NCBI RefSeq assembly: GCF_002368415.1
Contig: NZ_AP018290.1
Span: forward strand, 3,299,614 to 3,363,613
Reading direction: 5' to 3'
Length of the DNA stretch: 64,000 nucleotides
Origin: Calothrix sp. NIES-4105
GTDB taxonomy: Bacteria > Cyanobacteriota > Cyanobacteriia > Cyanobacteriales > Nostocaceae
A program made the translations under genes and the position numbers. This document shows, in pieces, positions 37,746 through 46,380 of this stretch; position 1 is the first letter of the stretch; each line of letters starts with the position of its first letter. The notes under the pieces were generated by a model, which made no database searches, was not told the DNA's origin, and was given only the letters and a program-made list of their open reading frames with translations.

Positions 37746-37854
37746 AGAGCAAGGAATGCTGTAGTAGCCGCTACAGCCTGCTGAATAAACAGCTTTTAAA
37801 GTCCTTGCAACTCTTAATCTACCTTCGCTGTAGAAGCTAGAGCTTGCTAACGCA

Positions 37855-37883
37855 AAGGGCTACGGGCATCCGTAGCCCTTTTT
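37855..37883 (+). terminator. intrinsic terminator after precursor A1
   Basis: Perfect 11-bp stem AAGGGCTACGG / CCGTAGCCCTT with GCAT loop, then TTT. It lies 110 bases after the precursor stop and before the kinase gene, so it should cap the abundant precursor mRNA and let only some readthrough into the tailoring genes. Confidence 0.85.
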
Positions 37884-37962
37884 CAACCTTCTTCAAAAAG
37901 AAGCAAAACAAGTTAGCACGATCATAACAACCAACTTTAATTTTGTTCAAGGATACTCAAAA

Positions 37963-38895
37963 GTGTTTGCTTATACTGCTTATAATCTCCACATTCACTC
38001 TGAGTTCCGTTTTCCGGAACTCAGCGAGAGCGAAGTTGCACAACAGCCAGATGTGCTGATTTCGCTGCGTTCCATTAGCCAGTTAGAAATTGAAACAGCT
38101 GATGGCGCCAACAAGTTAGTGGGATTTTTAGAGTTAGAAAATATCACAGCGGGCAGGTTTTTGGTTGAGTCGGGACGCAAAATTGTCGTCGAACCAAACC
38201 CAGGAATTGATCAAGATTTGCTTCGTCCTTGTATTCTCGGACCAATTTTTGCCGTGCTGCTGCGACAGCGTTCCTATCTCGTCCTTCATGCTAGTAGCGT
38301 TGCCATCAATAATAAAGCAGTAGCGTTTTTGGGACATTCCGGATGGGGTAAGTCAACCTTAGCAAATGCTTTTTATAACCAAGGCTATAGTTTACTTACA
38401 GATGATGTGATGGCGATAAAAGTTGAGAGTAACCCCCCGATTACTTTTCCCAGCTTTCCCCAAGTCAAATTATTACCAGATGCTGCGGCTTCTTTAGGAT
38501 ACGACTTTGAGAAATTAACATCAATTCATGTTAGGGTAGCAAAACGGAATAATCGTCTTGACCAAAGGTTTTCGCAAATTGCTTTACCAGTTAAGCGGAT
38601 TTATGTATTGGAAAATGTGGCAGCTACTTGTAACGAAATAGAGTCTCTGTCACCTCAGAATGCTCTTATGGAACTAGTTCGCCACTCCCGCGCGACCGAT
38701 TTACTAACTACACCAGAGTTTGTTAGCTCTCATCTGCGTCAGTGCGCTAATTTAGTAAAGAATATATCTATATGTCGTTTAAAAAGAAAGCCTTCTTTAG
38801 ATGCATTACCGGAGTTAGTGAAGCTAATAGAAGAAGATATTGCTCAAACAATATTTGATAATTATGATAATATCCAGATATTCGCATCTGCCTAA
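37963..38895 (+). CDS. HPr-kinase-like protein (lasso tailoring kinase), set 1
   Basis: A 310-aa protein related to the HPr kinase/phosphorylase C domain. The P-loop GHSGWGKST is at about 124-132, after LVLHASSVAINNKAV; LLTDDVMAI is the probable catalytic/Mg site and PQVKLLPDA a conserved segment. Homologues in lasso clusters phosphorylate a C-terminal Ser of the precursor. Precursor A1 ends in Lys-Lys, so its target is not obvious. GTG start with an AAGGA site. Followed by the exporter. Confidence 0.82.
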   Translation: MFAYTAYNLHIHSEFRFPELSESEVAQQPDVLISLRSISQLEIETADGANKLVGFLELENITAGRFLVESGRKIVVEPNPGIDQDLLRPCILGPIFAVLLRQRSYLVLHASSVAINNKAVAFLGHSGWGKSTLANAFYNQGYSLLTDDVMAIKVESNPPITFPSFPQVKLLPDAAASLGYDFEKLTSIHVRVAKRNNRLDQRFSQIALPVKRIYVLENVAATCNEIESLSPQNALMELVRHSRATDLLTTPEFVSSHLRQCANLVKNISICRLKRKPSLDALPELVKLIEEDIAQTIFDNYDNIQIFASA

Positions 38896-38935
38896 GAGTA
38901 TATTTTAAAAAGTTAAAAGAAAGGGATTAAAAATT

Positions 38936-40759
38936 TTGAATAAAATATTAGGCAGAGCAATCGCTCGAATTTCTTATTTACCAAAAACACTGGATTTAGT
39001 TTGGACTGCATCTAAAGGATGGACGATCGTCTGGGCTATATTACTAGTTATCCAGGGACTCACGCCAGTTGCTATGGTCTACCTGACTCGCGCGGCAGTT
39101 GATGGTTTAGTAGCAGTTATGGGAGCTGGGGTAACTTGGCAAAGCGCTCAACCGATTATAATTCCAGCAGCAGCTATGGCTTGCGTTTTATTGGTGGGAG
39201 GAAGTTTGCAAACCGTGATGGAGTGGGTACGGACGGCTCAATCTGAATTTGTCCACGACCATATTACCACCTTGATTCATCAAAAGTCTGTAGCGGTAGA
39301 TTATGCCTTTTATGAATCATCAGAGTATTATGATCGCCTGAACCGAGCGCGTAGCGATGCCAGTGGTCAATCACTTTCTCTGCTAGAAAATTTGGGTAAT
39401 GGACTGCAAAACAGCATTACCTTACTATCAATGGCAGCAATATTACTTCCTTATGGTGCTTGGCTAGCAGTTGTAATATTAATCAGTGCGCTGCCATCTT
39501 TATATATAATGCTAAATTTGAATCGCTACTATCACCGTTGGTGGGAACAAAGCACTACAGAACGGCGCCGTGTAGAATACTATGATGTACTGCTGACTAA
39601 CAGCAACACTGCTGCGGAATTACGACTATTTAACTTAGGTCAAGAGTTCCAGTCAGCTTACTTAAAATCACGCCATCGATTGAGAGCGGAATATCTACAA
39701 ATAGCCAAAATCCAAGGTTTAGGGCGCCTTAGTGCGATGATTGTAGGACTTTTAGTTTTTATCGCTCCCTTAAGTTGGATAGTGTGGCGAATTTTGCAAG
39801 GAAAGATGACCCTTGGTGAACTTGCCCTGTTTTTCCAGGCATTTCAACAAAGTCGGAGTGTGATGAGTTCTTTGTTGGGTAATCTAGGACAAATTTATAG
39901 AAGTAGTTTATTTGTAAGTAACTTATTTGAATTTTTGGAATTAAAACCGCAAATTGTCAGTCCACCCCAACCCCAACCTATTCCCAAGCAACTGAAACAG
40001 GGAATTAGCTTTCAACAAGTTAGTTTTGAGTATCCGGGTAGTGATCGCCCTGTCTTAGAAAATTTTAATTTGACAATTCCAGCGGGCAAAATAGTCGCAA
40101 TTGTCGGGGATAACGGCGCCGGAAAGAGTACTTTAATCAAGTTACTTTGTCGTTTCTATGACCCAGAGTCTGGTTGCATTAAACTAGACGGAATTGATAT
40201 TCGCGATTTATCTGTCACCGAATACCAGCGTTTAATTACAGTTTTGTTCCAGTTTCCTGTTTCTTACTACGTCACCGCTGCCGAAAACATTGCTTTTGGT
40301 GATTGGTCAGCAACTCCAAGCTTAGATGAAATTGAGTTGGCGGCTAAAGATGCTGGTATTGATGAGAAAATTACTAGCTTACCTCAAGGTTACAACTCAA
40401 TATTAGGCAAATTATTTCCTACAGGTACAGAACTCAGCGGCGGACAATGGCAGCGCCTTGCTTTAGCAAGAGCATTTTTGCGACGTGCCGAAATTATTAT
40501 CCTTGATGAACCAACCAGTGCAATGGATCCTTGGGCAGAGTTTGATTGGTTAGAGCGATTCCGCACTATGGCAAATGGACGGACTGCTGTTGTAATTACT
40601 CACCGTTTTACCTTAGCAATGCGCGCGGATATTATTCATGTTATGCGTGCCGGTAAGATTGTGGAATCAGGAAGCCATGATGAATTGCTGGCTCAAAATG
40701 GTTTTTATGCTCAGTCTTGGAAAGAGCAAATGTCCGTTAATAATAATGTTTCTGTTTAA
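38936..40759 (+). CDS. ABC exporter (lasso D protein), set 1
   Basis: A 607-aa half-transporter: transmembrane domain in the first 320 residues and one nucleotide-binding domain. Walker A GDNGAGKST is at about 392-400, signature LSGGQWQRLALARA, Walker B IIILDEPTSAMD, H-loop VITHRF. There is no C39 peptidase domain, consistent with leader removal by B2. The start is TTG with an AAGGGA site. Exports the mature peptide and may give immunity. Only two bases separate it from the next gene. Confidence 0.92.
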   Translation: MNKILGRAIARISYLPKTLDLVWTASKGWTIVWAILLVIQGLTPVAMVYLTRAAVDGLVAVMGAGVTWQSAQPIIIPAAAMACVLLVGGSLQTVMEWVRTAQSEFVHDHITTLIHQKSVAVDYAFYESSEYYDRLNRARSDASGQSLSLLENLGNGLQNSITLLSMAAILLPYGAWLAVVILISALPSLYIMLNLNRYYHRWWEQSTTERRRVEYYDVLLTNSNTAAELRLFNLGQEFQSAYLKSRHRLRAEYLQIAKIQGLGRLSAMIVGLLVFIAPLSWIVWRILQGKMTLGELALFFQAFQQSRSVMSSLLGNLGQIYRSSLFVSNLFEFLELKPQIVSPPQPQPIPKQLKQGISFQQVSFEYPGSDRPVLENFNLTIPAGKIVAIVGDNGAGKSTLIKLLCRFYDPESGCIKLDGIDIRDLSVTEYQRLITVLFQFPVSYYVTAAENIAFGDWSATPSLDEIELAAKDAGIDEKITSLPQGYNSILGKLFPTGTELSGGQWQRLALARAFLRRAEIIILDEPTSAMDPWAEFDWLERFRTMANGRTAVVITHRFTLAMRADIIHVMRAGKIVESGSHDELLAQNGFYAQSWKEQMSVNNNVSV

Positions 40760-40761
40760 CT

Positions 40762-41982
40762 ATGCAAGAAATTCTCTGCGAAGAGGCACAACGGCCGCCA
40801 TCCGTATCATTACCTAATATATACGGCATTCCTATCGACTCAGAAGCTTTGGCTAAGTACAGCCATGAACTTCAGCTAGAACCCAGCGAAGCACTTCTAG
40901 AGATGGCTCAAGCTATTGCCTATAGTCCCATTTGGTCAGAAATGCCAGGAAATATATTGATTGTTCGTTCCACTCCTCAACCAGCACTTTCTGTGTTGGG
41001 TTACTTTGATGAGGCTGGTCAAGTGCGAATTGCTACAGAACTTCGGGATTTAAATCTGAACGTAACTCGTCTGCGCTACGTCAGTTATCGTCAAGCGGAA
41101 GCAGATTGTCAGCTTCTGGCAAAACAATTAGTTGACCGCTTTGGTGATGAAATAAAACAGTTTCACTTCACTGGGATTCCCCGTGGAGGGCTGATAGTAT
41201 TGGGAATGCTAGCTTACACTTTGGGCTTAACTCCCGACCAATTAGAACCACCGCCATCGCCCGATGTGCCTTGGGTAGTGGTGGATGACTGTGTTTTTAC
41301 TGGTTCTCGACTAAGCCACTTTTTGCAATCCCATTCCCACGAGACAGTAATATTTGCCCATCTTTACTCTCATCCCGATTTGCGAAAAGCGATTGCAGCT
41401 CGTGAACCGCGCGTTATTGCCTGTCTCAGCGCTCAAGATATTCATGACTACGCACCAGAAAACCTCGGTGAGAATTACGCAAACTGGCAAGCACAGTGCC
41501 TCACACAACTAGATGGAATTCGTTACTGGGTAGGGAAGACAGACAATATCTGCTTTAGTTGGAATGAACCAGATCGCTTTTTTTGGAACCCTGTGACTAA
41601 AAGCATGGAAGGTTGTTGGCTGTTGATTCCTCCAAAAATATGCTTGAAAAATCGACTCAAAGCTGCTACTCAAGCTCCAATAATTAAGACTCAGCCAGAG
41701 AGTAAAGGACTCATTCAACCAGGTCAGCAAGTCATCTTTGGAGAGTATGAGGGACAGATTGTGATTGGTGATTTGGCAACTCAAGAAAGTTTTTGCTTGA
41801 CTGGTGTAGCAGCCGATATTTGGCAAGCGATTGTTGAATACGGCGATGTGGAACAAGTTATTACGTCACTATTAAGCAGCTATAACGTTGAGGAAGACAC
41901 ACTTCGGTGTGATGTGGAGACTTTTATAGATGAGTTGTACGCCAGCGGTTTGTTAATTAAATGCAATCCCCGCAGTTGTTGA
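40762..41982 (+). CDS. phosphoribosyltransferase-like protein fused to a C-terminal RRE (PqqD) domain
   Basis: A 406-aa fusion. Residues about 85-255 carry a type I PRTase pattern: FTGIPRGGLIVLG, then the PRPP loop WVVVDDCVFTGSRL at about 170-183. Residues about 315-400 form a PqqD-like winged helix (VIFGEYEGQIVIGDLATQES, IWQAIVEYGDVEQV). The middle is not recognised. A leader-binding domain fused to a PRPP-binding enzyme suggests direct action on the precursor, or use as a scaffold. Translationally coupled to the exporter. The 3' end overlaps an ABC remnant. Confidence 0.8.
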   Translation: MQEILCEEAQRPPSVSLPNIYGIPIDSEALAKYSHELQLEPSEALLEMAQAIAYSPIWSEMPGNILIVRSTPQPALSVLGYFDEAGQVRIATELRDLNLNVTRLRYVSYRQAEADCQLLAKQLVDRFGDEIKQFHFTGIPRGGLIVLGMLAYTLGLTPDQLEPPPSPDVPWVVVDDCVFTGSRLSHFLQSHSHETVIFAHLYSHPDLRKAIAAREPRVIACLSAQDIHDYAPENLGENYANWQAQCLTQLDGIRYWVGKTDNICFSWNEPDRFFWNPVTKSMEGCWLLIPPKICLKNRLKAATQAPIIKTQPESKGLIQPGQQVIFGEYEGQIVIGDLATQESFCLTGVAADIWQAIVEYGDVEQVITSLLSSYNVEEDTLRCDVETFIDELYASGLLIKCNPRSC

Positions 41983-42100
41983 TAGTAACGGCGCCGACAA
42001 AAGTACGCTAATCAAGTTAATTTATTGTTGTTACGACCCAGAGTTCGGAAATATTGAACTAGATAATATAGATATACGCCAACTACACCACCTTCTATAA
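41972..42100 (+). pseudogene. Walker-A fragment of an ABC exporter gene
   Basis: Reads VVDSNGADKSTLIKLIYCCY, then DPEFGNIELDNIDIRQL and a stop, matching IVGDNGAGKSTLIKLLCRFY of the intact exporters. The Walker A glycine before the lysine is changed (GADKST), and both sides are missing. It overlaps the last 11 bases of the PRTase-RRE gene. Complementary in content to the 3' fragment at 33246. Confidence 0.85.
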
Positions 42101-42121
42101 ATAAATTGTGCGAAACCAATG

Positions 42122-42147
42122 TCCTGACGTTACATGTAACGTCAGGA
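42122..42147. repeat. perfect 26-bp palindrome TCCTGACGTTACATGTAACGTCAGGA
   Basis: Thirteen-base arms without a loop. Immediately after the ABC remnant and before set 2. Followed by TAATTGTTT, so a weak terminator or a protein-binding operator are both possible. Confidence 0.65.
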
Positions 42148-42786
42148 TAATTGTTTATATACTAACGTCTCTACAATCAAATGTAATTTATTTAACAAGA
42201 GTAGATTGGGTGGAGGCTAAAGGAACCCAACATCAACCAAAAGTAGTATTCTTTAATCAAAAAAAAGTTTCATTTTTAGCAGTACTTCATATAATTTTTA
42301 CACTTTCAGCATTTTCACTGGTATTTTGTATGTTTTCTGAAAAGTCTTAATTATTACAGTTGCTTAACTACTTAAGTATTGTTACACTTAAATAGTTCAA
42401 GGTTAAAGAAAAACGAACAAGTCAAAATCGTTATCTTGCCAAAGGGAAGCATCGTATCCAAGCAAAAACAAAACCGCCATTCTGAAAGCGGCATAAAGCG
42501 GAGCTTTATGAGCAGGCTGAATTTGAAAGATTTGGAGATATTAACGAAGGAAAAAGAAAGAAGGAAGTCTTCTTTTTTATGACCCAACGGATTCAAGTCC
42601 AAGAGCGAAATCCTGGATTGATGGTTGGTAGAGTTAGCGGGTTTAAATAGCCCTGCAATTGTCTTTGTTTAAACTTATATCTAACTACTTACTTCATTGC
42701 TTAACGAACAAATCCGGAGCCAAGTAGCTTTTTTATAACATTTGATACAAATATCTAAGTAAAATTATTAAAAAAAGAGAAGTATT
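42148..42786. other. spacer upstream of set 2
   Basis: About 640 bases, AT-rich, including the duplicated block 42276-42520 and a frame-like stretch MSRLNLKDLEILTKEKERR at about 42508. No recognised gene. Promoter of set 2 expected near the 3' end. Confidence 0.45.
42276..42520. repeat. non-coding block, paralogue of 34374-34600
   Basis: Same order of shared stretches as listed for 34374-34600, here followed by GGAGCTTTATGAGCAGG. Marks the duplication unit upstream of set 2. Confidence 0.7.
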
Positions 42787-43101
42787 ATGAATTTAAAACA
42801 ACTAGAACAACAAATGTTAGAGTCCTCAGTTGTAGTTGCTTCAAGCGAGCAAATTTCTTCTGACCTAGGTGAAGAAGCAGTAATTTTAAACCTTAAATCT
42901 GGAGTCTACCACGGGTTAAATGAAGTAGGCGCCACTATTTGGAAGCTGGTTCAAGAACCAAGGACAATTAAAGAAATTGAACATAAACTTTTAGAAGAAT
43001 ACGACGTTGAACCCGAACAGTGCCAAAGCGATGTGATAGCACTACTCTCCGACCTTTTAGCAGCAGAACTGATTGTAATTAAGAATGAAACGACTGCGTA
43101 A
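42787..43101 (+). CDS. PqqD-like RRE protein (lasso B1), set 2
   Basis: A 104-aa paralogue of the 33850 gene, nearly identical through SGVYHGLNEVGA and the C-terminal helices; differences cluster in the first ten residues and around IWKLVQEPRT. ATG start with GAGAAG seven bases upstream. Overlaps B2 by 17 bases. Because both B1 proteins are so alike, either might read both leaders. Confidence 0.92.
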   Translation: MNLKQLEQQMLESSVVVASSEQISSDLGEEAVILNLKSGVYHGLNEVGATIWKLVQEPRTIKEIEHKLLEEYDVEPEQCQSDVIALLSDLLAAELIVIKNETTA

Positions 43102-43531
43102 TTTTTTAAGGATGAGCAACCGAGCGCGCGTTTTGTTGTTAACAGCATTAATATTATTAACATGTGTTCGATTGGGTTTGTTGCTGCTTCCGTTTCGTCA
43201 CTTGTTAAAGCTAATAACACGTATTAGCGAAGGGTTCTTGCACGATATAGCTGTAAACAAATTTTCTCTCGGTCAGATTGTTTGGGCAGTAAACGTTGTT
43301 ACTCGTTATATGCCAGGTGGCGCCAAATGCCTTGCGCGCGCGTTAACAACCCAAGTATTAATGAACTGGTGCGGATATAAACCCGAACTCCGTATCGGTG
43401 TATCTAAAGGTGAAACAGGAACCTTTGAAGCACATGCTTGGGTTGAATATCAAGGACAAGTGGTAATAGGTTATCTTCAAGACCTTCCACGCTTTGTTCC
43501 TTTACCATCTCTCGAAGGAGTTAATATATGA
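43085..43531 (+). CDS. lasso-peptide B2 leader peptidase, set 2
   Basis: A 148-aa paralogue of 34937-35383 with the same Cys (GGAKCLARALT) and His (FEAHAWVEYQG). Start inside B1, stop overlapping the cyclase start by four bases (ATGA): a fully coupled B1-B2-C operon, which shows the ancestral arrangement lost in set 1. Confidence 0.93.
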   Translation: MKRLRNFLRMSNRARVLLLTALILLTCVRLGLLLLPFRHLLKLITRISEGFLHDIAVNKFSLGQIVWAVNVVTRYMPGGAKCLARALTTQVLMNWCGYKPELRIGVSKGETGTFEAHAWVEYQGQVVIGYLQDLPRFVPLPSLEGVNI

Positions 43532-45462
43532 GTGGCATTATGGGGATTTACCAACTTGATGGTAGCCCAGTAGAACGGGAAAACTTAGTGAAGATGTCCG
43601 ATATTTTGGCACACCGAGGACCTGATGGCGCCGACATTTGGGTTGAAGGTGCAGTTGGATTTGGACATCGGATGCTGTGGACAACTCCTGAATCTTTACT
43701 AGAAAAGTTACCTTTGGTTAATATTACCAACGATATTGGCATTACAACTGATTGTCGCATTGACAATAGGGAAGAACTTATTTGTGTATTCCAGTTTGAG
43801 AACTGTCCACCTGAGAAAATTACAGATAGCCAGTTAATATTAGCAGCCTATGAGAAATGGGGTGAACAATGTCCGGAGCATCTGTTGGGGGACTTTGCCT
43901 TTGCGATTTGGGATAAGCGCGAGCAAAAGTTGTTTTGTGCCCGCGATCATTTTGGGGTCAAGCCATTCTACTATTACCATAAGAACGATTTTTTCACTTT
44001 TGCAACTGAAATCAAAGCACTCTTGTGTGTGCCAGAAGTGCCGCGCGTACTCAATCGAGTTAGAATTGGTGACTATTTGGCAGACATGTATGAAGACAAT
44101 GCCATTACCTTCTACCAAGATATTTTTCGACTTCCCCCTGCTCACAGCATGGTAGTTAATCAATCTGGAGTCCAAATTAAATGCTATTGGTCTTTAGACC
44201 GCGACCGAGAATTGATTTTGGACTCAGACGAAGAATATGCAGCGAAATTTCGTGAAATTTTTGCTGAAGCTGTGCGTTGTCGTTTACGTAGTGCCTTCCC
44301 AATTGGCTCCATGCTCAGTGGTGGCTTGGATTCATCTTCCATCACCTGCATGGCAAGAAAACTTTTGACCGAAAATAACGAACAACCTTTGCATACCTAT
44401 TCAGCTGTCTTTGATGAGGTGCCAGAATCTGATGAAAGTCCTTACATTAAAGCAGTTCTAGCACAAGGAGGAACTGTTGGGCACTATTTACATGCGGATA
44501 AAGTTAGCCCTTTAACTGACTTAGAGCAAGTACATTGGCATCTTGATGAACCCGTGTTTGCTGGCAATTTGTATATTAATTGGAACATATATGATATTGC
44601 CAAAAATCAGAACATCCGTATAATGCTTGACGGATTTGATGGTGATAATACAGTTTCACATGGTATTGGTTATTTATCGGAATTAGCACTTGCGGGACGA
44701 TGGTTAACTCTATGCCGAGAGATTCAAGGATTTGCTAAGAACTTCAAATTTTCTTTCTGGCAGATATATTGGCAATATGTCTATAAGTATGGTTTCAATC
44801 GATTACGCAAACACAAACCTTTCAACCTCATCTACAGATTATTGCAAGCTGGGTCTAAAAGATTATGGCGAACTAATGTTCAAGAACCGTCTCAATATGT
44901 AATATTTAATCCCGCTTTCTTTGAAACAATTGGCTTAGAGCAGCGTCGTCAAAACTTACAGCAAAAGCGTAATTTACCACAGCTAAATCAAAGACATCAT
45001 CATTATCAATGCCTAACTCTTGGGGTTTTACCATACACACTGGAAATTCTTGACCGTGCATCTGCTGGATTTGGTATTGAATTGCGCTATCCGTTTTGGG
45101 ATAAACGACTGGTGGAATTTTGTTTATCTATACCAGCGAATCAGAAAATGTCTCAAGGATGGACTCGTGCAGTTTTGCGACGCGCGATGGCAGGCCTTCT
45201 ACCCCAAGAAGTGCAATGGCGAGGTGGTAAAGGAAATCTATCCTTTGGTTTTGATAATGGACTGTTGAAGTTTGAACGAGAACGCTTGGAGCTATTGTTA
45301 ACAAAAGAGCTAAATTTGATTGAAGAGTACATTAACAAGAAAGCTGTGGCATCAGCTTGTCACAAATTTATCTCCCAGCAGTCTCATGATGATGAGACAA
45401 GTATGACTTGGAAGGCTCTAGACCTAGCACTTTGGTTAAATTACACAGGCTTAAATTCTTAA
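43528..45462 (+). CDS. asparagine-synthetase-like lasso cyclase (C protein), set 2
   Basis: A 644-aa paralogue of the set 1 cyclase. SGGLDSSSITCMAR at about 265-278, FDGDNTVSHG, and Ser instead of Cys at position 2 (MSGIMGIYQ). The N-terminal 240 residues are much more similar to set 1 than the middle (about 330-480), as expected if the middle reads the different core peptides. From about 43.63 kb onward the DNA lacks the otherwise frequent GGCGCC for 4 kb. Confidence 0.92.
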   Translation: MSGIMGIYQLDGSPVERENLVKMSDILAHRGPDGADIWVEGAVGFGHRMLWTTPESLLEKLPLVNITNDIGITTDCRIDNREELICVFQFENCPPEKITDSQLILAAYEKWGEQCPEHLLGDFAFAIWDKREQKLFCARDHFGVKPFYYYHKNDFFTFATEIKALLCVPEVPRVLNRVRIGDYLADMYEDNAITFYQDIFRLPPAHSMVVNQSGVQIKCYWSLDRDRELILDSDEEYAAKFREIFAEAVRCRLRSAFPIGSMLSGGLDSSSITCMARKLLTENNEQPLHTYSAVFDEVPESDESPYIKAVLAQGGTVGHYLHADKVSPLTDLEQVHWHLDEPVFAGNLYINWNIYDIAKNQNIRIMLDGFDGDNTVSHGIGYLSELALAGRWLTLCREIQGFAKNFKFSFWQIYWQYVYKYGFNRLRKHKPFNLIYRLLQAGSKRLWRTNVQEPSQYVIFNPAFFETIGLEQRRQNLQQKRNLPQLNQRHHHYQCLTLGVLPYTLEILDRASAGFGIELRYPFWDKRLVEFCLSIPANQKMSQGWTRAVLRRAMAGLLPQEVQWRGGKGNLSFGFDNGLLKFERERLELLLTKELNLIEEYINKKAVASACHKFISQQSHDDETSMTWKALDLALWLNYTGLNS

Positions 45463-45643
45463 TTTTACGCTCAATACGAGCAGCTAACGGGTGCAATATT
45501 CAAAAATAAATTTTTAGATGGTTGTCCTGTTGGAGAGTTTTAAAAAGAACATCCAACAGCACAGCTAGCCTAAAGATTCGCTCGTTCAAGAGTGTAACTT
45601 TTGGAAAGCTGTTTATCTCAGTCAAAAACATAAGGAAAAAACA

Positions 45644-45796
45644 ATGAATACCAACAAAAAAGCTTATGCTGCACCTTCCCTTACTGTTCACGGTTCTGTA
45701 GGAACCATTACCCAACAAGGCGGACCACCAATACGTGTGGACGTTCCATTCGGTACACCTTTAGGAGACAACGGTATCACTGACGTTACCTCATAA
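45644..45796 (+). CDS. lasso-type RiPP precursor A2, copy 1
   Basis: A 50-aa precursor, too short for many gene callers. Leader pattern Y8-x2-P11-x-L13-x3-G17-x5-T23 equals that of A1. Asp33 is ten residues after T23. With Thr at -2 the core is QGGPPIRVD followed by VPFGTPLGDNGITDVTS; alternatively G26-D33 forms an eight-residue ring. The core ends in Ser, the expected target of the HPr-like kinase. AAGGA binding site seven bases before ATG. Confidence 0.88.
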   Translation: MNTNKKAYAAPSLTVHGSVGTITQQGGPPIRVDVPFGTPLGDNGITDVTS

Positions 45797-45845
45797 GAGG
45801 ATGTTGAATACTGAGTAACTCCAAAGGATTACCTTTATAACGCAA

Positions 45846-45880
45846 AGTAGAGGCTTAATGTTAGGCTATAAGCCTCTACT
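45846..45880 (+). terminator. hairpin closing unit 1 of the precursor array
   Basis: Perfect 12-bp stem AGTAGAGGCTTA / TAAGCCTCTACT with an 11-base loop, 50 bases after the precursor stop. No T-run, so it may stabilise or process mRNA rather than terminate. Confidence 0.55.
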
Positions 45881-45973
45881 ATCCAACAGCACAGCTAGCC
45901 TAAAGATTCGCTCTTTCAAGAGTGTAGCTTTTAGAAAGCTGTTTATCTCAGTCAAAAACACAAGCAAAAAACA

Positions 45974-46126
45974 ATGAACACCAGCAAAAAAGCTTACACT
46001 GCACCTTCCCTTACTGTTCACGGTTCTGTAGGAACCATTACCCAACAAGGCGGACCACCAATACGTGTGGACGTTCCATTCGGTACACCTTTAGGAGACA
46101 ACGGTATCACTGACGTTACCTCATAA
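45974..46126 (+). CDS. lasso-type RiPP precursor A2, copy 2
   Basis: A 50-aa precursor with the same core as copy 1. The leader differs only at residue 4 (Ser for Asn) and residue 9 (Thr for Ala). The ribosome-binding region is changed from AAGGAA to AAGCAA, so translation may be weaker. The unit ends in the same hairpin. Confidence 0.87.
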   Translation: MNTSKKAYTAPSLTVHGSVGTITQQGGPPIRVDVPFGTPLGDNGITDVTS

Positions 46127-46175
46127 GAGGATGTTGAATACTGAGTAACTCCAAAGGATTACCTTTATAACGCAA

Positions 46176-46210
46176 AGTAGAGGCTTAATGTTAGGCTATA
46201 AGCCTCTACT
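46176..46210 (+). terminator. hairpin closing unit 2 of the precursor array
   Basis: Same 12-bp stem as 45846-45880. A decayed version (GTAGAGTCTTA ... TAAGTTTTTAC) follows at about 46425-46457 in unit 3. Confidence 0.55.
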
Positions 46211-46380
46211 ATCCAACAGCACAGCTAACCTAAAAATTCGCTCGCACATTCGCTTACTGTCCAAGGTTTTGTAGGAATCATTACCCTACAAATTAAACTG
46301 GCAGTACATGTAAATGCTCCAATTGATACACTTCTATAGCATAGCAATATCATTGACGTTACCACATGCTAAGAGGATAG
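46211..46380 (+). pseudogene. decayed third precursor copy
   Basis: Aligns with units 1 and 2: TCGCTTACTGTCCAAGG (leader), GTAGGAATCATTACCC (GTITQ region), then a diverged core and ATTGACGTTACC near the end. The start region with the ATG is deleted and a TAG interrupts the core. Confidence 0.8.

Noticed and set aside
42379-42582. 67-codon frame within the duplicated spacer upstream of set 2
   Set aside because: The set 1 counterpart is broken by stops and shifts, so coding is not supported; kept as a duplicated block.
45500-46048. Minus-strand frames of 72 and 60 codons over the precursor array
   Set aside because: Exact antisense of the precursor genes, whose plus-strand leaders and cores are convincing.
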